Of a stretch of DNA of 64,000 nt, positions 38,766-48,091 are shown piece after piece (position 1 is the stretch's first letter; each line of letters starts with the position of its first letter). Both the position numbers and the translations under genes were made by a program. Source of the DNA: Methanothermobacter tenebrarum (GTDB lineage Archaea > Methanobacteriota > Methanobacteria > Methanobacteriales > DSM-23052); NCBI RefSeq assembly GCF_003264935.1, contig NZ_QLOE01000005.1, positions 44,582-108,581 on the forward strand. The letters run 5' to 3'. The notes under the pieces are model-generated. The model made no database searches. It was given only the letters and a program-made list of their open reading frames with translations, and was not told the DNA's origin.

Positions 38766-40467
38766 CGTTGGCAAAAGTGTTGTCTTTTCAAGACTAACAG
38801 GTGCAAATGTCGTTGCATCAAATTATCCAGGTACAACAGTGGAATACACCAAGGGAACCCTCAAGGTGGATGATGAAAAAATCGAGGTAATAGACGTCCC
38901 GGGCACTTATTCTTTAACACCATTTTGTAAGGCCGAAGAAGTTGCAAGGGACATGTTCCTCAAAGAAAACCCAGACCTAATATTAAATGTGCTTGATTCA
39001 ACAAACCTAGAACGGAATCTTTATCTAACACTCCAGATACTAGAAAAGAGGATGCCCACCATAATCGTTCTTAACATGTGGGATCTTGCAAAAAGAAAAG
39101 GAGTCCACCTCAACATTAAAAAACTCCAGGAAAGCCTAGGAGTCCCAGTAATACCAGTGACCGCAGTAAGCGGGGAAGGAATAAAACAACTAGTACACCT
39201 AATAAAAAAAATACTAGAAAAAAAAGAAGAACACACCCCAAGTATCCCGGAGATGGGTGATGAGGAAAAATGGAAATTCATAGGCAAACTACTACTAGAA
39301 ATACAAAAGATAGAACATAGACACCCTACATTACTTGAAAAACTCGAAGACGCATCAGTACATCCCCTACTCGGAGTCCTAATAGGATTAATAGTAGCAT
39401 ACCTCACATTACAGTTTATAATAGGTATCGGAGAATTCCTCACCGGGAAAATCCTAGACCCATTCTTCTACAACTACTACGGCCCATTCATAACAAGGAT
39501 CGTGGAATCAGCGTTCCCAAAAGGCCCCATACATGACATACTAGTAGGTACGGGCTACAATTACATGGAATCATTCGGGCTTCTGACAACAGGCATATAC
39601 GTGCCGGTTGCAATCGTATTACCATACGTGTCACTATTTTACCTTGTGTTAGGCTTCCTTGAAGATCTCGGGTATCTGCCAAGGCTCGCAGTACTCACAG
39701 ATAATATAATGCACAAGCTAGGATTGCACGGAGCCTCCATAATCTCACTCATACTAGGACTTGGATGTAACGTGCCAGGAGTCCTTGCCACAAGAATACT
39801 AGAAGATGAAAGGGAAAGATTCATAGCCCTAACACTACTATCAATATCTGTGCCGTGCATGGCCCAGACAGCAGTTATAATAGGACTACTAGGACCCTAC
39901 GGTATAAAATATATTGCAATGGTATATGGGACGCTACTAACAATCTATATAACCGCTGGGTACATCCTAAACAAGATCATGAAAGGCGAAAGCCCCGAAA
40001 TATTCCTTGAAATACCACCATACAAAATACCCCACATGGGGACGCTGCTTAAAAAAACATGGACCCGCATAAGAGGATTCCTCATAGAAGCCATACCATT
40101 CGTCTTCCTAGGAATCCTACTAGTAAACCTATTATATGTAGCGGGTATAATGCAGATCCTGACAAGCATACTTGCACCCATATTCTCAGGAGTGCTAGGC
40201 CTGCCCAAGGAAGCCGCAACTACCCTAATAATAGGATTCTTGAGAAAGGATATTGCCACTGGCCTGCTAGCACCACTACACCTCAGCCCAGAACAGCTAG
40301 TAGTGGCAACAACTGTCCTAGCGATCTATTTCCCATGTATTGCAACATTCGTAGTCCTTGCAAAGGAGATAGGGGTCAAGGGCATGATAAAAATAGGAAT
40401 ACTCATGGTGACACTAGCATTTCTTGTGGGTGGCATACAACACCTAATTCTACAAACAATTATATGA
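38737..40467 (+). CDS. feoB: Ferrous iron transport protein B
   Basis: 576 residues. ATG follows a perfect GGAGGT site inside feoA. The N-terminal G-protein domain has G1 LLMGNPNVGKS, G2 NYPGTTVEY, G3 DVPGTYSL and G4 NMWD, followed by a short helical bundle. The membrane core contains the two Gate motifs (LGLGCNVPGVLATRILEDERER with its Cys, and EAIPFVFLGILLVNLL). It is shorter than the roughly 650-700 residue bacterial forms, mainly in the spacer and C-terminus. It takes up Fe2+, much needed for the iron-rich methanogenic enzymes. Confidence 0.95.
   Translation: MKILLMGNPNVGKSVVFSRLTGANVVASNYPGTTVEYTKGTLKVDDEKIEVIDVPGTYSLTPFCKAEEVARDMFLKENPDLILNVLDSTNLERNLYLTLQILEKRMPTIIVLNMWDLAKRKGVHLNIKKLQESLGVPVIPVTAVSGEGIKQLVHLIKKILEKKEEHTPSIPEMGDEEKWKFIGKLLLEIQKIEHRHPTLLEKLEDASVHPLLGVLIGLIVAYLTLQFIIGIGEFLTGKILDPFFYNYYGPFITRIVESAFPKGPIHDILVGTGYNYMESFGLLTTGIYVPVAIVLPYVSLFYLVLGFLEDLGYLPRLAVLTDNIMHKLGLHGASIISLILGLGCNVPGVLATRILEDERERFIALTLLSISVPCMAQTAVIIGLLGPYGIKYIAMVYGTLLTIYITAGYILNKIMKGESPEIFLEIPPYKIPHMGTLLKKTWTRIRGFLIEAIPFVFLGILLVNLLYVAGIMQILTSILAPIFSGVLGLPKEAATTLIIGFLRKDIATGLLAPLHLSPEQLVVATTVLAIYFPCIATFVVLAKEIGVKGMIKIGILMVTLAFLVGGIQHLILQTII
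40460..40467 (+). promoter_or_regulatory. TATA box of tRNA-Val, overlapping the end of feoB
   Basis: TTATATGA includes the feoB stop codon TGA and lies about 30 bases before the tRNA 5' end, a normal archaeal spacing. The tRNA could also be read through from feoAB. Confidence 0.4.
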
Positions 40468-40493
40468 AAGATAATATCAAAATATACTATTTG

Positions 40494-40566
40494 GGGCCGG
40501 TGGTCTAGGGGTTAGGATACCTCGCTCACAACGAGGTGGTCGCGAGTTCGAATCTCGCCCGGCCCA
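40494..40566 (+). tRNA. tRNA-Val (anticodon CAC)
   Basis: 73 bases with a full cloverleaf: acceptor GGGCCGG/CCGGCCC, D-arm around TCTAGGGGTTAGGA, anticodon stem CCTCG/CGAGG with loop CTCACAA (anticodon CAC at 40527-40529), T-arm GCGAG-TTCGAAT-CTCGC, discriminator A. No CCA is encoded and there is no intron. The 3' end is one base from the stop codon of the opposing MFS gene. Confidence 0.95.
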
Positions 40567-40567
40567 C

Positions 40568-41710
40568 TCATACGCTCTTTTCTATCCTGATAAGTAAAGG
40601 AACAGCTAGAAGTTGCATTATAACCGAAAAGATGACCAATGCTAACAATGAGATCTCATAGAATATACCCATAAAGAGGCTGCCAAGGAACCATGAAAAG
40701 CCGAATAGTAAATTGAAGATTCCATAGGCGGACCCGCGCCTATCGGATGGGATTATCCTTGCTATAGCAGCTCTCATAATAGACTCTTGGGCGCCCATGC
40801 CAACACCCCACAATATAACACCAAAAACGGCCGCCAGCACACCACCAAGGAATGCTAAAGGAGCGAATAATGAAGATAATATGACAGATACTATCATAAC
40901 CTTGAAACCATAATAATCGAAAAATTTCCCAAATAATAATGCTGAAAGAGCATCCACAAGCATCGCAAGGGCGTACAATACAGGTATCATAAAATCCCCA
41001 AATAACATCACATTCTTAAAATGGTATCCAATAAGGGGGAAATCAGCATAACCAACACCTATAAGACATACAACACCAAGATACAACCAGAAAACCGACC
41101 CGGGAGACCTTAAGGGTTCTGCTCTCCCAACCTCCAATTCATGCGGGCTTGGAAATAGAAAATATGCCACCACTAACGTTAAAATGGCAAAAACCGCAGG
41201 CAATCCAAGGAATGTGAAACCTGTCCTATAACCCCCTCTAAAATATAATACAAGAAAGACCATCAAAGGCCCCAATATCGCCCCTACCTGGTCGAGGGCC
41301 TCGTGGATGCCAAAACCCCACCCATGACCTACCTGGCTTGTAGCATATGACAACATAACATCCCTAGCTGGTGTCCTGAAACCCTTCCCTATCCTTTCAA
41401 GGATTATCAATAGGATTGCTAACTGCCAATTAAAGGCCAATGCAAGCAATGGGACAACCACCAAATTCATAATATAACCTGTGAATGTGATGAGCCAGTA
41501 ACGACGAGTCTTATCAGCAACATACCCCGAGAAAAGTCGTATAATATAACCTGAAAGTTCCCCCAGGCCACTGGCGAAACCTACCATCGTGGCGCTTGCA
41601 CCTAGCATTAAAAGGAACGGTCCTGTTATCCCCCTCGCACCCTCATATGTCATGTCAGCAAAGAGACTGACCAATCCTAGGAGTATTATAAATTTACCCG
41701 CTCTCTTCAT
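40568..41710 (-). CDS. Major facilitator superfamily transporter
   Basis: 380 residues with 11-12 hydrophobic segments. Motif-A-like loop SGYVADKTRRYWL between helices 2 and 3, and a second LLFGKFFDYYGFK between helices 8 and 9. GIHEALDQVGAILGP and SDRRGSAYGIFNLLFG resemble a drug/sugar-exporter subfamily. Substrate unknown. The start has GGAG nine bases upstream, and a TATA-like ATATAAAT lies near 41741-41749 on the minus strand. Confidence 0.85.
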   Translation of the reverse strand: MKRAGKFIILLGLVSLFADMTYEGARGITGPFLLMLGASATMVGFASGLGELSGYIIRLFSGYVADKTRRYWLITFTGYIMNLVVVPLLALAFNWQLAILLIILERIGKGFRTPARDVMLSYATSQVGHGWGFGIHEALDQVGAILGPLMVFLVLYFRGGYRTGFTFLGLPAVFAILTLVVAYFLFPSPHELEVGRAEPLRSPGSVFWLYLGVVCLIGVGYADFPLIGYHFKNVMLFGDFMIPVLYALAMLVDALSALLFGKFFDYYGFKVMIVSVILSSLFAPLAFLGGVLAAVFGVILWGVGMGAQESIMRAAIARIIPSDRRGSAYGIFNLLFGFSWFLGSLFMGIFYEISLLALVIFSVIMQLLAVPLLIRIEKSV

Positions 41711-41991
41711 ATCTTATTTCTCCATGATTTTACTAGCTAATATTTATATGCTCCTGGAAGCTTTAAAGGGTCTTCTAGGATACTCCAGGTGTCTTGCACG
41801 TTCTTAACATCTTCCAGATTGGAGGTTTATGGGGGGGATGGAATATTACTCCTCAAAGGAATTTAAACAGGGGGGATAAAATTTCATAGTATGGGGAGTT
41901 CGCAATCTAATGGAGGGGGGCCTGTTTAGAGGAAGTTCATGGTTATTATAAGCTTTTTTTGTGGGTTTTTGATTGCTGGAATGGGGCGTGT
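41711..41991. other. Intergenic region with promoter and long-range inverted repeat
   Basis: It holds the MFS promoter (minus-strand TATA near 41745). TAAACAGG at 41864-41871 pairs perfectly with CCTGTTTA at 41921-41928 across a 49-base loop containing GGGGGG and GGGG runs. This could be the 3' structure of the DUF1614 upstream/downstream transcripts or an unannotated RNA. Confidence 0.35.
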
Positions 41992-42681
41992 TCATATTAG
42001 TAGGACAGCTATTATTCCTGAAAGGAATATCCCATCAAAGGTTCCAGCCCCTCCTATACTTGCTATTGGAGCGCCTAGATCTTTTATCCTGTGGAGGTTT
42101 AGGATGTCGGCTCCTATCAGGGCCCCCATGGTCCCTGAGATGTATGCGACCACAACCGGATTCTCTCCACCGATGATTAGTGCTGTTATCGCCGCTGTGA
42201 TTGGGGGTATGAAGGCGGGAATAGCTATCCCAAGCCCTTTTATGGGCCGGGCGAATATTTTACATACTACAGTCACTATTATTATCCCGAGTATAGAATT
42301 AGAGAGGAGGTGTGGATTACCTGATAAACGTAGAAGTTCATATGCTACTATTGTGAGGGGTATTATAGCGCCTCCAAGGTTTACTGCGAGTACCGTTTTT
42401 TTCATTCCATGGTATGGTATCCTATAATTTATCCCGAAAAATCTTATCTCCCTTATTTCTTCGACTTCGCTTATCCACTCTTTTATGGGGATGTTTATAC
42501 TACTTCCAATCAATGATAACCAGAATAGGGAGTATGCTAATGGTAGTGGTATTCCAAGGCGTGTGAATGCTATCATCACACTCCCAGCGAAGACTAGGAA
42601 AAGGAATGGTAGAAATAATAGTAATAGTATGAAGAGGAATAGTGATTGGCTCCTATGATGGAAACCCTGATATTTGTTCAT
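41992..42681 (-). CDS. DUF1614 family membrane protein
   Basis: 229 residues from ATG 42681, nine bases after GGAG; the upstream GTG overlaps the end region of the previous gene's spacer. Six or seven hydrophobic segments, with NLGGAIIPLTIVAYELL, GLGIAIPAFIPPITAAITALI and DILNLHRIKDLGAPIASIGGAGTFDGIFLSGI near the end, the DUF1614 signature. No known function. Likely co-transcribed with the gene upstream (26-base gap). Confidence 0.82.
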   Translation of the reverse strand: MNKYQGFHHRSQSLFLFILLLLFLPFLFLVFAGSVMIAFTRLGIPLPLAYSLFWLSLIGSSINIPIKEWISEVEEIREIRFFGINYRIPYHGMKKTVLAVNLGGAIIPLTIVAYELLRLSGNPHLLSNSILGIIIVTVVCKIFARPIKGLGIAIPAFIPPITAAITALIIGGENPVVVAYISGTMGALIGADILNLHRIKDLGAPIASIGGAGTFDGIFLSGIIAVLLI

Positions 42682-42707
42682 CGTTTTATTCTCCAATCGC
42701 ACCAATA

Positions 42708-43475
42708 CTACAAGCTTGAAGATTTTATAATATAAAGGGCCTTGTAGGTGTATTCTAATTCGGATATGCCAAGGTATGATGATCTCCTGAATCCGCCGTC
42801 ACTGTTTTGTAATGATAATACAAACTTTAAAATATTATCTTTGTTTTTAAATTTAAGGTTTAGTATTTCGCTTATCCTAAAACCTGCATATACTGTTTCT
42901 ATATATGGTGGATAGGAGATGGGTGTGAAGGACCATAATCCATTATCCTCACAATATTTAAGATAATTTTTTATATCTTTTTTATTGGGTTTGTATTTGT
43001 GGGCTTTTAAGATTTCAAGAGCATATTGCGTGTTTATTATATCAGATCCATATTTTCCGAAGCCCCCATCATGGTTTTGTTGTGATATGATCCAATCCAC
43101 GATATCATCTAATATTATATTATGCATTCTAAGCACTGAATCTATATAATATGTTATCTCGAATTGAGATCTCTGATAAGTTTCCTCTAATCTCTTGATA
43201 AATTTTTCAGGTATCTCATAATCTTTATTATATTCTTTGAGTATACTACACCTGTAGAATAATCCTTGGGCAGTGAATGACCCCCTTCTATGGACTTCTT
43301 CAACCCATTTAAGGGTCTTTTCGAGATTCTCTGGTTCCTCGCCGAGTAACTGTAAACTCTTAATGGCATAGTATGTATTCTTTGAATCAGGGAGACCCTC
43401 ATATAAAGTATATCCTCCGTCTTCGTGACTTCTATTCCTTATAAAATCCAAGATTTTATCCTCGAAAGTTGGCAC
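42708..43475 (-). CDS. Prenyltransferase/squalene-cyclase-repeat protein
   Basis: 255 residues from GTG 43475 behind GGGGGATC. It is an alpha/alpha toroid built of helical repeats with DGG signatures: SHEDGGYTLYEGLPDS, SQQNHDGGFGKYGSD and LQNSDGGFRRSSYLG, as in the protein-prenyltransferase beta subunit/terpene cyclase fold. It lacks the usual cyclase DxDD motif and a clear zinc site, so a substrate-binding or non-catalytic role is as likely as enzyme activity. It heads a two-gene unit with DUF1614. Confidence 0.75.
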   Translation of the reverse strand: MPTFEDKILDFIRNRSHEDGGYTLYEGLPDSKNTYYAIKSLQLLGEEPENLEKTLKWVEEVHRRGSFTAQGLFYRCSILKEYNKDYEIPEKFIKRLEETYQRSQFEITYYIDSVLRMHNIILDDIVDWIISQQNHDGGFGKYGSDIINTQYALEILKAHKYKPNKKDIKNYLKYCEDNGLWSFTPISYPPYIETVYAGFRISEILNLKFKNKDNILKFVLSLQNSDGGFRRSSYLGISELEYTYKALYIIKSSSL

Positions 43476-43579
43476 TATGATCCCCCAGTTACAAGGAAAA
43501 TTCTAATAGTGTACTTATATATAATTATTGGGTGGAGATTCATTACATAATATAATTCTACTCCTTGGATGATGATTCT

Positions 43580-45760
43580 ATGATCAGGAAGTGCAGTGAA
43601 TGTAAAGGTAAGGGTTACAAGGTTAAAAGTTATAAAATCTGTGAAGCTTGTCACGGCACAGGCTTCCAATCAACTGAGGATATAAGTAAACATGTTAAAG
43701 GACTCCCCGAGACTGCGAAACAAAAATTTCACCTAGAAGATATACAGGAGGTGCCCTGTCCAGTATGTAAAGGTAAAGGAGAGATCGAAGTTAGAGAAAA
43801 ATGTAGTGCATGTGATGGTAAAGGAGAAATAAACATATGCCCCAAATGTGGCAAAATAATCGAAGGAACTAGCAAGTATTGTCCAGATTGTCAGAAAAAG
43901 GATAAAGTCTACATATTACATCCTGCCTGCACCATAGAAGACCTTGAAAGGGACAAGATCTATAAGGGTAAAATAACAAGGATAGAAGATTATGGCGTGT
44001 TTGTAAGCTTGAACAATAAAGTATGGGGGCTGATGCGCGGTATCTTCCCGGATTACAAGATAGGGGATGAAGTACTCGTGAAGGTAGCCCAGATAAACCA
44101 CTATAAGGGGGAAGTCGACCTCCTACTGGCCTCCATAAGCGGCTCCTATGAAGTCGTTAAATTAAAAAAGGACATCCCAAGGACTAGGATAGGGAAAATA
44201 GACAACAAGAGCCTGGGGAAGACTATACGTATCGTTGGGGAGGTTATACAAATCCAACAGACAACAGGTCCCACAATCTTCACAATATCTGATGAAACAG
44301 GGACAACTTCAGTAGCTGCATTCGACGAGCCAGGTATAAGAGCCTACCCCCATATACAAGTAGGCCATATTGTAGAGGTTATAGGGGAAGTTAACCAGCA
44401 CAGTGGGAGAATACAGATAGAATCAGAGATCATAGAGCGTCTCATAGGTAAAGAAGCTTCAGAGGCTCGAAGATTAATCGATGAGGCCATAGATCGGAGG
44501 GCGGAACCCGAGAAGACAGATTTACTCATTGAGAGTGAAATCTTAGAAAGGTTGAGGCCTAGGATGATAGAGGCTGCTAAGGCTATAAGAAGGGCTATAT
44601 TCGATGGTAGATCAATCCTTGTAAGGCATCATGCAGATGCTGATGGTATCTGTGCTGGTGTGGCAATAGAAAAGGCTGTTATACCACTCCTCAGGGAGTT
44701 GAATCCGAACATAGAAGCAGAATGGCACTATTTCAAGAGAAAACCGAGCAAGGCACCATTTTATGAACTGGAGGATGTTGTGAAGGATTTAACATATGCT
44801 CTTGAGGATATGGAGAGGTTCGGGCAAAAACTTCCCCTGATAGTATTATTGGATAATGGGTCCACTGAGGAGGATATATTAGCTCTCTTAAAAGCCAAAA
44901 TATATGATATCGAAATCGTGGTAATAGACCATCATTATCCCGGGGAAGTAGTTGATGGGAGAGTTGAAGTGGATGATTATGTTGATGTACATGTAAACCC
45001 CTACCTTGTTGGTGGAGATTCCCAGCTTACGGCTGGCGCCCTTTCAGTTGAAATAGCTAAGATGATAAACCCGGAAATAGAAGAACGCATATTGCACTTG
45101 CCAGGCATAGCAGTGGTAGGAGACCATGCAGATTCTCCGGAAGCAGAAAAATACATAGAACTCGCAAAATCAAAAGGGTACACTAGAGAAGACCTAGAGA
45201 AGATCGCGGCTTGCATAGACTTCGAAGCATTCTATCTTAGGTTCATGAATGGTAGGGGGATAATAGACACAATACTAGGCTTGGGGAGTCTCGACAAACA
45301 TAAAAAGCTCGTTGAAGCACTTTACAAAGAATATGAAAAGAGGGTGAAATCACAATTAAGAGCAGCCCTACCACACGTAAAGTCAAAAAAGCTGCCAAAT
45401 GGCATACTACTCAACGTACTCGACGTGGAGAAATACTCTCATCGTTTCACATTCCCAGCCCCTGGTAAAACCTGTGGCTTCGTACACGATTATATGGTGC
45501 AAAAGCACGGAGAAGACAAGCCCATAATAACATTAGCCTATGGACCAGATTTTAGCGTGATAAGAGCCACTGATGCAGTCCATGAAAATTTCGGATTCAA
45601 CCTAAATAAGATAGTATGGGAACTCGCTGATGAAATACCGGAGGCGGCCATTGACGGAGGCGGCCATGAATGTGCAGGTTCACTCAAATATGTGGAAGGC
45701 CTTTCAAAGAAGGTTCTTGGAAGATTCGCCGAGAAAATAGCGAAACTAGAGAGAAAGTAG
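43580..45760 (+). CDS. RecJ-like DHH phosphoesterase with DnaJ-type zinc finger, S1 and OB domains
   Basis: 726 residues from ATG 43580 (GGATGATG upstream). Domains in order: DnaJ-like zinc repeats ([32 protein letters not shown]; about 4-85) and a further CPKCGK...CPDC ribbon, S1 RNA-binding domain (about 125-190), OB fold (about 210-285), then DHH phosphoesterase ([19 protein letters not shown]) and DHHA1 (GGGHECAGS at the end). This is the archaeal COG1107-type single-strand nuclease or nanoRNase group. Its 3' end overlaps nth on the other strand by 15 bases. Confidence 0.9.
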   Translation: MIRKCSECKGKGYKVKSYKICEACHGTGFQSTEDISKHVKGLPETAKQKFHLEDIQEVPCPVCKGKGEIEVREKCSACDGKGEINICPKCGKIIEGTSKYCPDCQKKDKVYILHPACTIEDLERDKIYKGKITRIEDYGVFVSLNNKVWGLMRGIFPDYKIGDEVLVKVAQINHYKGEVDLLLASISGSYEVVKLKKDIPRTRIGKIDNKSLGKTIRIVGEVIQIQQTTGPTIFTISDETGTTSVAAFDEPGIRAYPHIQVGHIVEVIGEVNQHSGRIQIESEIIERLIGKEASEARRLIDEAIDRRAEPEKTDLLIESEILERLRPRMIEAAKAIRRAIFDGRSILVRHHADADGICAGVAIEKAVIPLLRELNPNIEAEWHYFKRKPSKAPFYELEDVVKDLTYALEDMERFGQKLPLIVLLDNGSTEEDILALLKAKIYDIEIVVIDHHYPGEVVDGRVEVDDYVDVHVNPYLVGGDSQLTAGALSVEIAKMINPEIEERILHLPGIAVVGDHADSPEAEKYIELAKSKGYTREDLEKIAACIDFEAFYLRFMNGRGIIDTILGLGSLDKHKKLVEALYKEYEKRVKSQLRAALPHVKSKKLPNGILLNVLDVEKYSHRFTFPAPGKTCGFVHDYMVQKHGEDKPIITLAYGPDFSVIRATDAVHENFGFNLNKIVWELADEIPEAAIDGGGHECAGSLKYVEGLSKKVLGRFAEKIAKLERK

Positions 45761-46366
45761 TTTATAGTATCTGCAATATTCTCTTATTGGACATTCATCA
45801 TGTCTAGGGCTTATAGGCTTGCAAATGTCTTGTCCAAATTGTACGAAAAGATCATTAAGTTCAATCCAATACTCCTTTGGAACTATCTCCCGCAGCCTTT
45901 TCTCGGTCTCCTCTGGGGTCTTTGTATTAACGAGGCCTAACCTATTACTTATACGGTGTACGTGAGTATCAACTGGTATGGCGGCCTTCCCATACGCGTA
46001 TACAAGGACGCAATTCGCGGTCTTTCTCCCCACCCCAGGCAATTCTAATAGATCTTCTAATTTGCTGGGCACCCTACCCTTATAATCTTCCAATATAATC
46101 CTTGAGACTTCTTTTATCCTTTTAGCCTTCACCCTATAAAATCCAGCAGGCTTTATAAGCCATTCTATCCTTTCAACTGGCGCCTCTGCAACATCCTTTA
46201 TTGTCGGATACTCTTGGAATAGTCTACTACTGGCCTCATCAGTATTTTCATCCCTTGTACGCTGGGACAATATGGTTCTTATAAGGACCCTATAGGGGTC
46301 CCTGTCCTCGAATACGCGCAGATTATAAAATTTTCTAAGGATTTTTATTATCTTAACTATCTTCAT
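45746..46366 (-). CDS. nth: Endonuclease III
   Basis: 206 residues. It is a base-excision glycosylase/AP lyase for oxidised pyrimidines. Helix-hairpin-helix [18 protein letters not shown] with the catalytic Lys, and the catalytic Asp in [14 protein letters not shown]. The C-terminal cluster loop normally has four Cys in the pattern C-x6-C-x2-C-x5-C. Here it is C182-x6-H189-x2-C192-x5-C198, so the second ligand is His. The ATG overlaps the GTPase stop (ATGA). Confidence 0.93.
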   Translation of the reverse strand: MKIVKIIKILRKFYNLRVFEDRDPYRVLIRTILSQRTRDENTDEASSRLFQEYPTIKDVAEAPVERIEWLIKPAGFYRVKAKRIKEVSRIILEDYKGRVPSKLEDLLELPGVGRKTANCVLVYAYGKAAIPVDTHVHRISNRLGLVNTKTPEETEKRLREIVPKEYWIELNDLFVQFGQDICKPISPRHDECPIREYCRYYKLLSL

Positions 46367-46809
46367 GAAATTTTTCCTAGGAGTGTTTTAAGGCCCTCGA
46401 AGAGTCCCACATTCTCAGTGGCTATTGTGGGTATAACATCCACGTCCCTGCCAATTTTAAGGGTGGAATCATCTAAATCTTGTTTATTCGCGAATACAAC
46501 ATATGGTATGCCTTCATCCTCTAATGAGTCCATTATACGCTCCTCGACGAGTGTAACACCCCTACTATTATCAACCACTATTATAGCCCCATCCAAGCCG
46601 ATTGATATTATCTCTAACATGAACCTGAACCTTTCATGGCCTGGTGTGGCGAAAAGATGTATTTTTTCACCATCTATTGTCATGTTACCATAATCAAGGG
46701 CTACCGTAATCCCATTGTATTCAATCTTCACAGTCTTTTCACATAACCTTTCGAGGGTTGTTGTCTTCCCAGAATCATAATCCCCGAATATTACAATCTT
46801 TTTACCCAT
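46363..46809 (-). CDS. Small Ras-like/MglA-type GTPase
   Basis: 148 residues, a bare G domain: P-loop [16 protein letters not shown]3 FATPGHERF (D replaced by T in DxxG), G4 ANKQDLDD (NKxD), and a short C-terminus. The T-x-G-H G3 form is common in archaeal and MglA-type small GTPases. Function unknown. It sits between aroA (8-base overlap) and nth (4-base overlap), so all three are translationally coupled. Confidence 0.85.
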   Translation of the reverse strand: MGKKIVIFGDYDSGKTTTLERLCEKTVKIEYNGITVALDYGNMTIDGEKIHLFATPGHERFRFMLEIISIGLDGAIIVVDNSRGVTLVEERIMDSLEDEGIPYVVFANKQDLDDSTLKIGRDVDVIPTIATENVGLFEGLKTLLGKIS

Positions 46810-48085
46810 TTTCGAACACCTCTAATCTGCAACCCAAGTCTAATAGAATGTTGATAAAATCTGGAAATGATACTTTATATGCTTCAGCGTCCTTTATCTT
46901 CAAACCTGCCTTGAGGCCTATGAGTGTGAATGCCATTACAAGACGATGATCACCATGGGAATATACTGTACCCTCCTTTATCCTGCCACCTTTTATGATC
47001 ATACCATCTCTTTTCTCCTCTACTGGCACTCCCAAGCGTGAAAGTTCCATTGTACAAGTTTTTATCCTGTCGGTCTCCTTGAAACGGGCATGTTCCACTC
47101 CATGTATCCTGGTCGTGCCCTCTGCGAGGGCTCCGAGGACGGCTACTGTAGGTAGTAGATCTGGACTATCATGTAAGTCGACTTCCACACCCTGTAGTCT
47201 GCCATCACATTCTATTGTAACACTCTCTTGTCTTCTGTGGATGGTGACCCCCATATCTTCTAGAATGTCCAATATTATCTTATCGCCTTGTTTCGAGTCC
47301 CTTGGGAGGTTTTTGATTGTGAGTTCACCGCCAACGGCAGCTACAGCACCTAAGAGATATGATGCAGATGAATAATCACCCTCCACTTGATAATTTCTGC
47401 CAGTGTACTTTCCTGGTTCCACATGGAATATTCTCTTTTGTGGGTTAAATTCTACCCTTGCATTAAATTTTCTCATAACATCTACTGTCATGTCCACGTA
47501 TGGTTTTGATATGAAATCTCCCTCAATTTTAAGTTCTATGCCATGCTCTGATAATGGTGCCGCTATAAGTATGGATGATATGAATTGTGAGCTCACACTG
47601 CCAGATATGATTGTCTTGCCGCCCTTGAATCCTCCTTTCACTATGATTGGTGGTCTGCCATTCATCCTAGATGATACTGCCTCAACCCCAAGTGGTCTGA
47701 GGGCGTCCAGGAGATCTTGCATTGGACGTGAACGAAGAGACTCGTCACCAGTGAGTATAGTGTAATTTTCTGCCAATCCAGCGACTGAAGTTAATATACG
47801 CAAGCTTGTACCAGAATTTCTAAGATCTAGGACGTCATCTGGAGTGCTTGGCTTCCCATCCACGCCTTCTATTATCCATTTTCCTTTTTTCTTTTCTATT
47901 TTGGCCCCGAATTTTTTGCAAGCATGGGCTGAGGCTAGGGTATCCTCGGCTTCTAGTGGATTGTATAGTGTTGATGTGCCCTTTGCAAGTGATGCTATTA
48001 TGATGCTGCGATGGGTGTAACTTTTGGATGGTGGCGCGTCCACCATACCATAAATCTTGGGGGATTTTCGGATTTTAAGCTCCAT
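46802..48085 (-). CDS. aroA: 3-phosphoshikimate 1-carboxyvinyltransferase (EPSP synthase)
   Basis: 427 residues. It condenses PEP with shikimate 3-phosphate in aromatic amino-acid synthesis. Motifs: [19 protein letters not shown] (substrate loop), [16 protein letters not shown], the second half's [12 protein letters not shown], and [15 protein letters not shown] plus [10 protein letters not shown] near the end. Full length. It lies between valS (6-base gap) and the GTPase gene. Confidence 0.96.
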   Translation of the reverse strand: MELKIRKSPKIYGMVDAPPSKSYTHRSIIIASLAKGTSTLYNPLEAEDTLASAHACKKFGAKIEKKKGKWIIEGVDGKPSTPDDVLDLRNSGTSLRILTSVAGLAENYTILTGDESLRSRPMQDLLDALRPLGVEAVSSRMNGRPPIIVKGGFKGGKTIISGSVSSQFISSILIAAPLSEHGIELKIEGDFISKPYVDMTVDVMRKFNARVEFNPQKRIFHVEPGKYTGRNYQVEGDYSSASYLLGAVAAVGGELTIKNLPRDSKQGDKIILDILEDMGVTIHRRQESVTIECDGRLQGVEVDLHDSPDLLPTVAVLGALAEGTTRIHGVEHARFKETDRIKTCTMELSRLGVPVEEKRDGMIIKGGRIKEGTVYSHGDHRLVMAFTLIGLKAGLKIKDAEAYKVSFPDFINILLDLGCRLEVFENG

Positions 48086-48091
48086 ATATGG

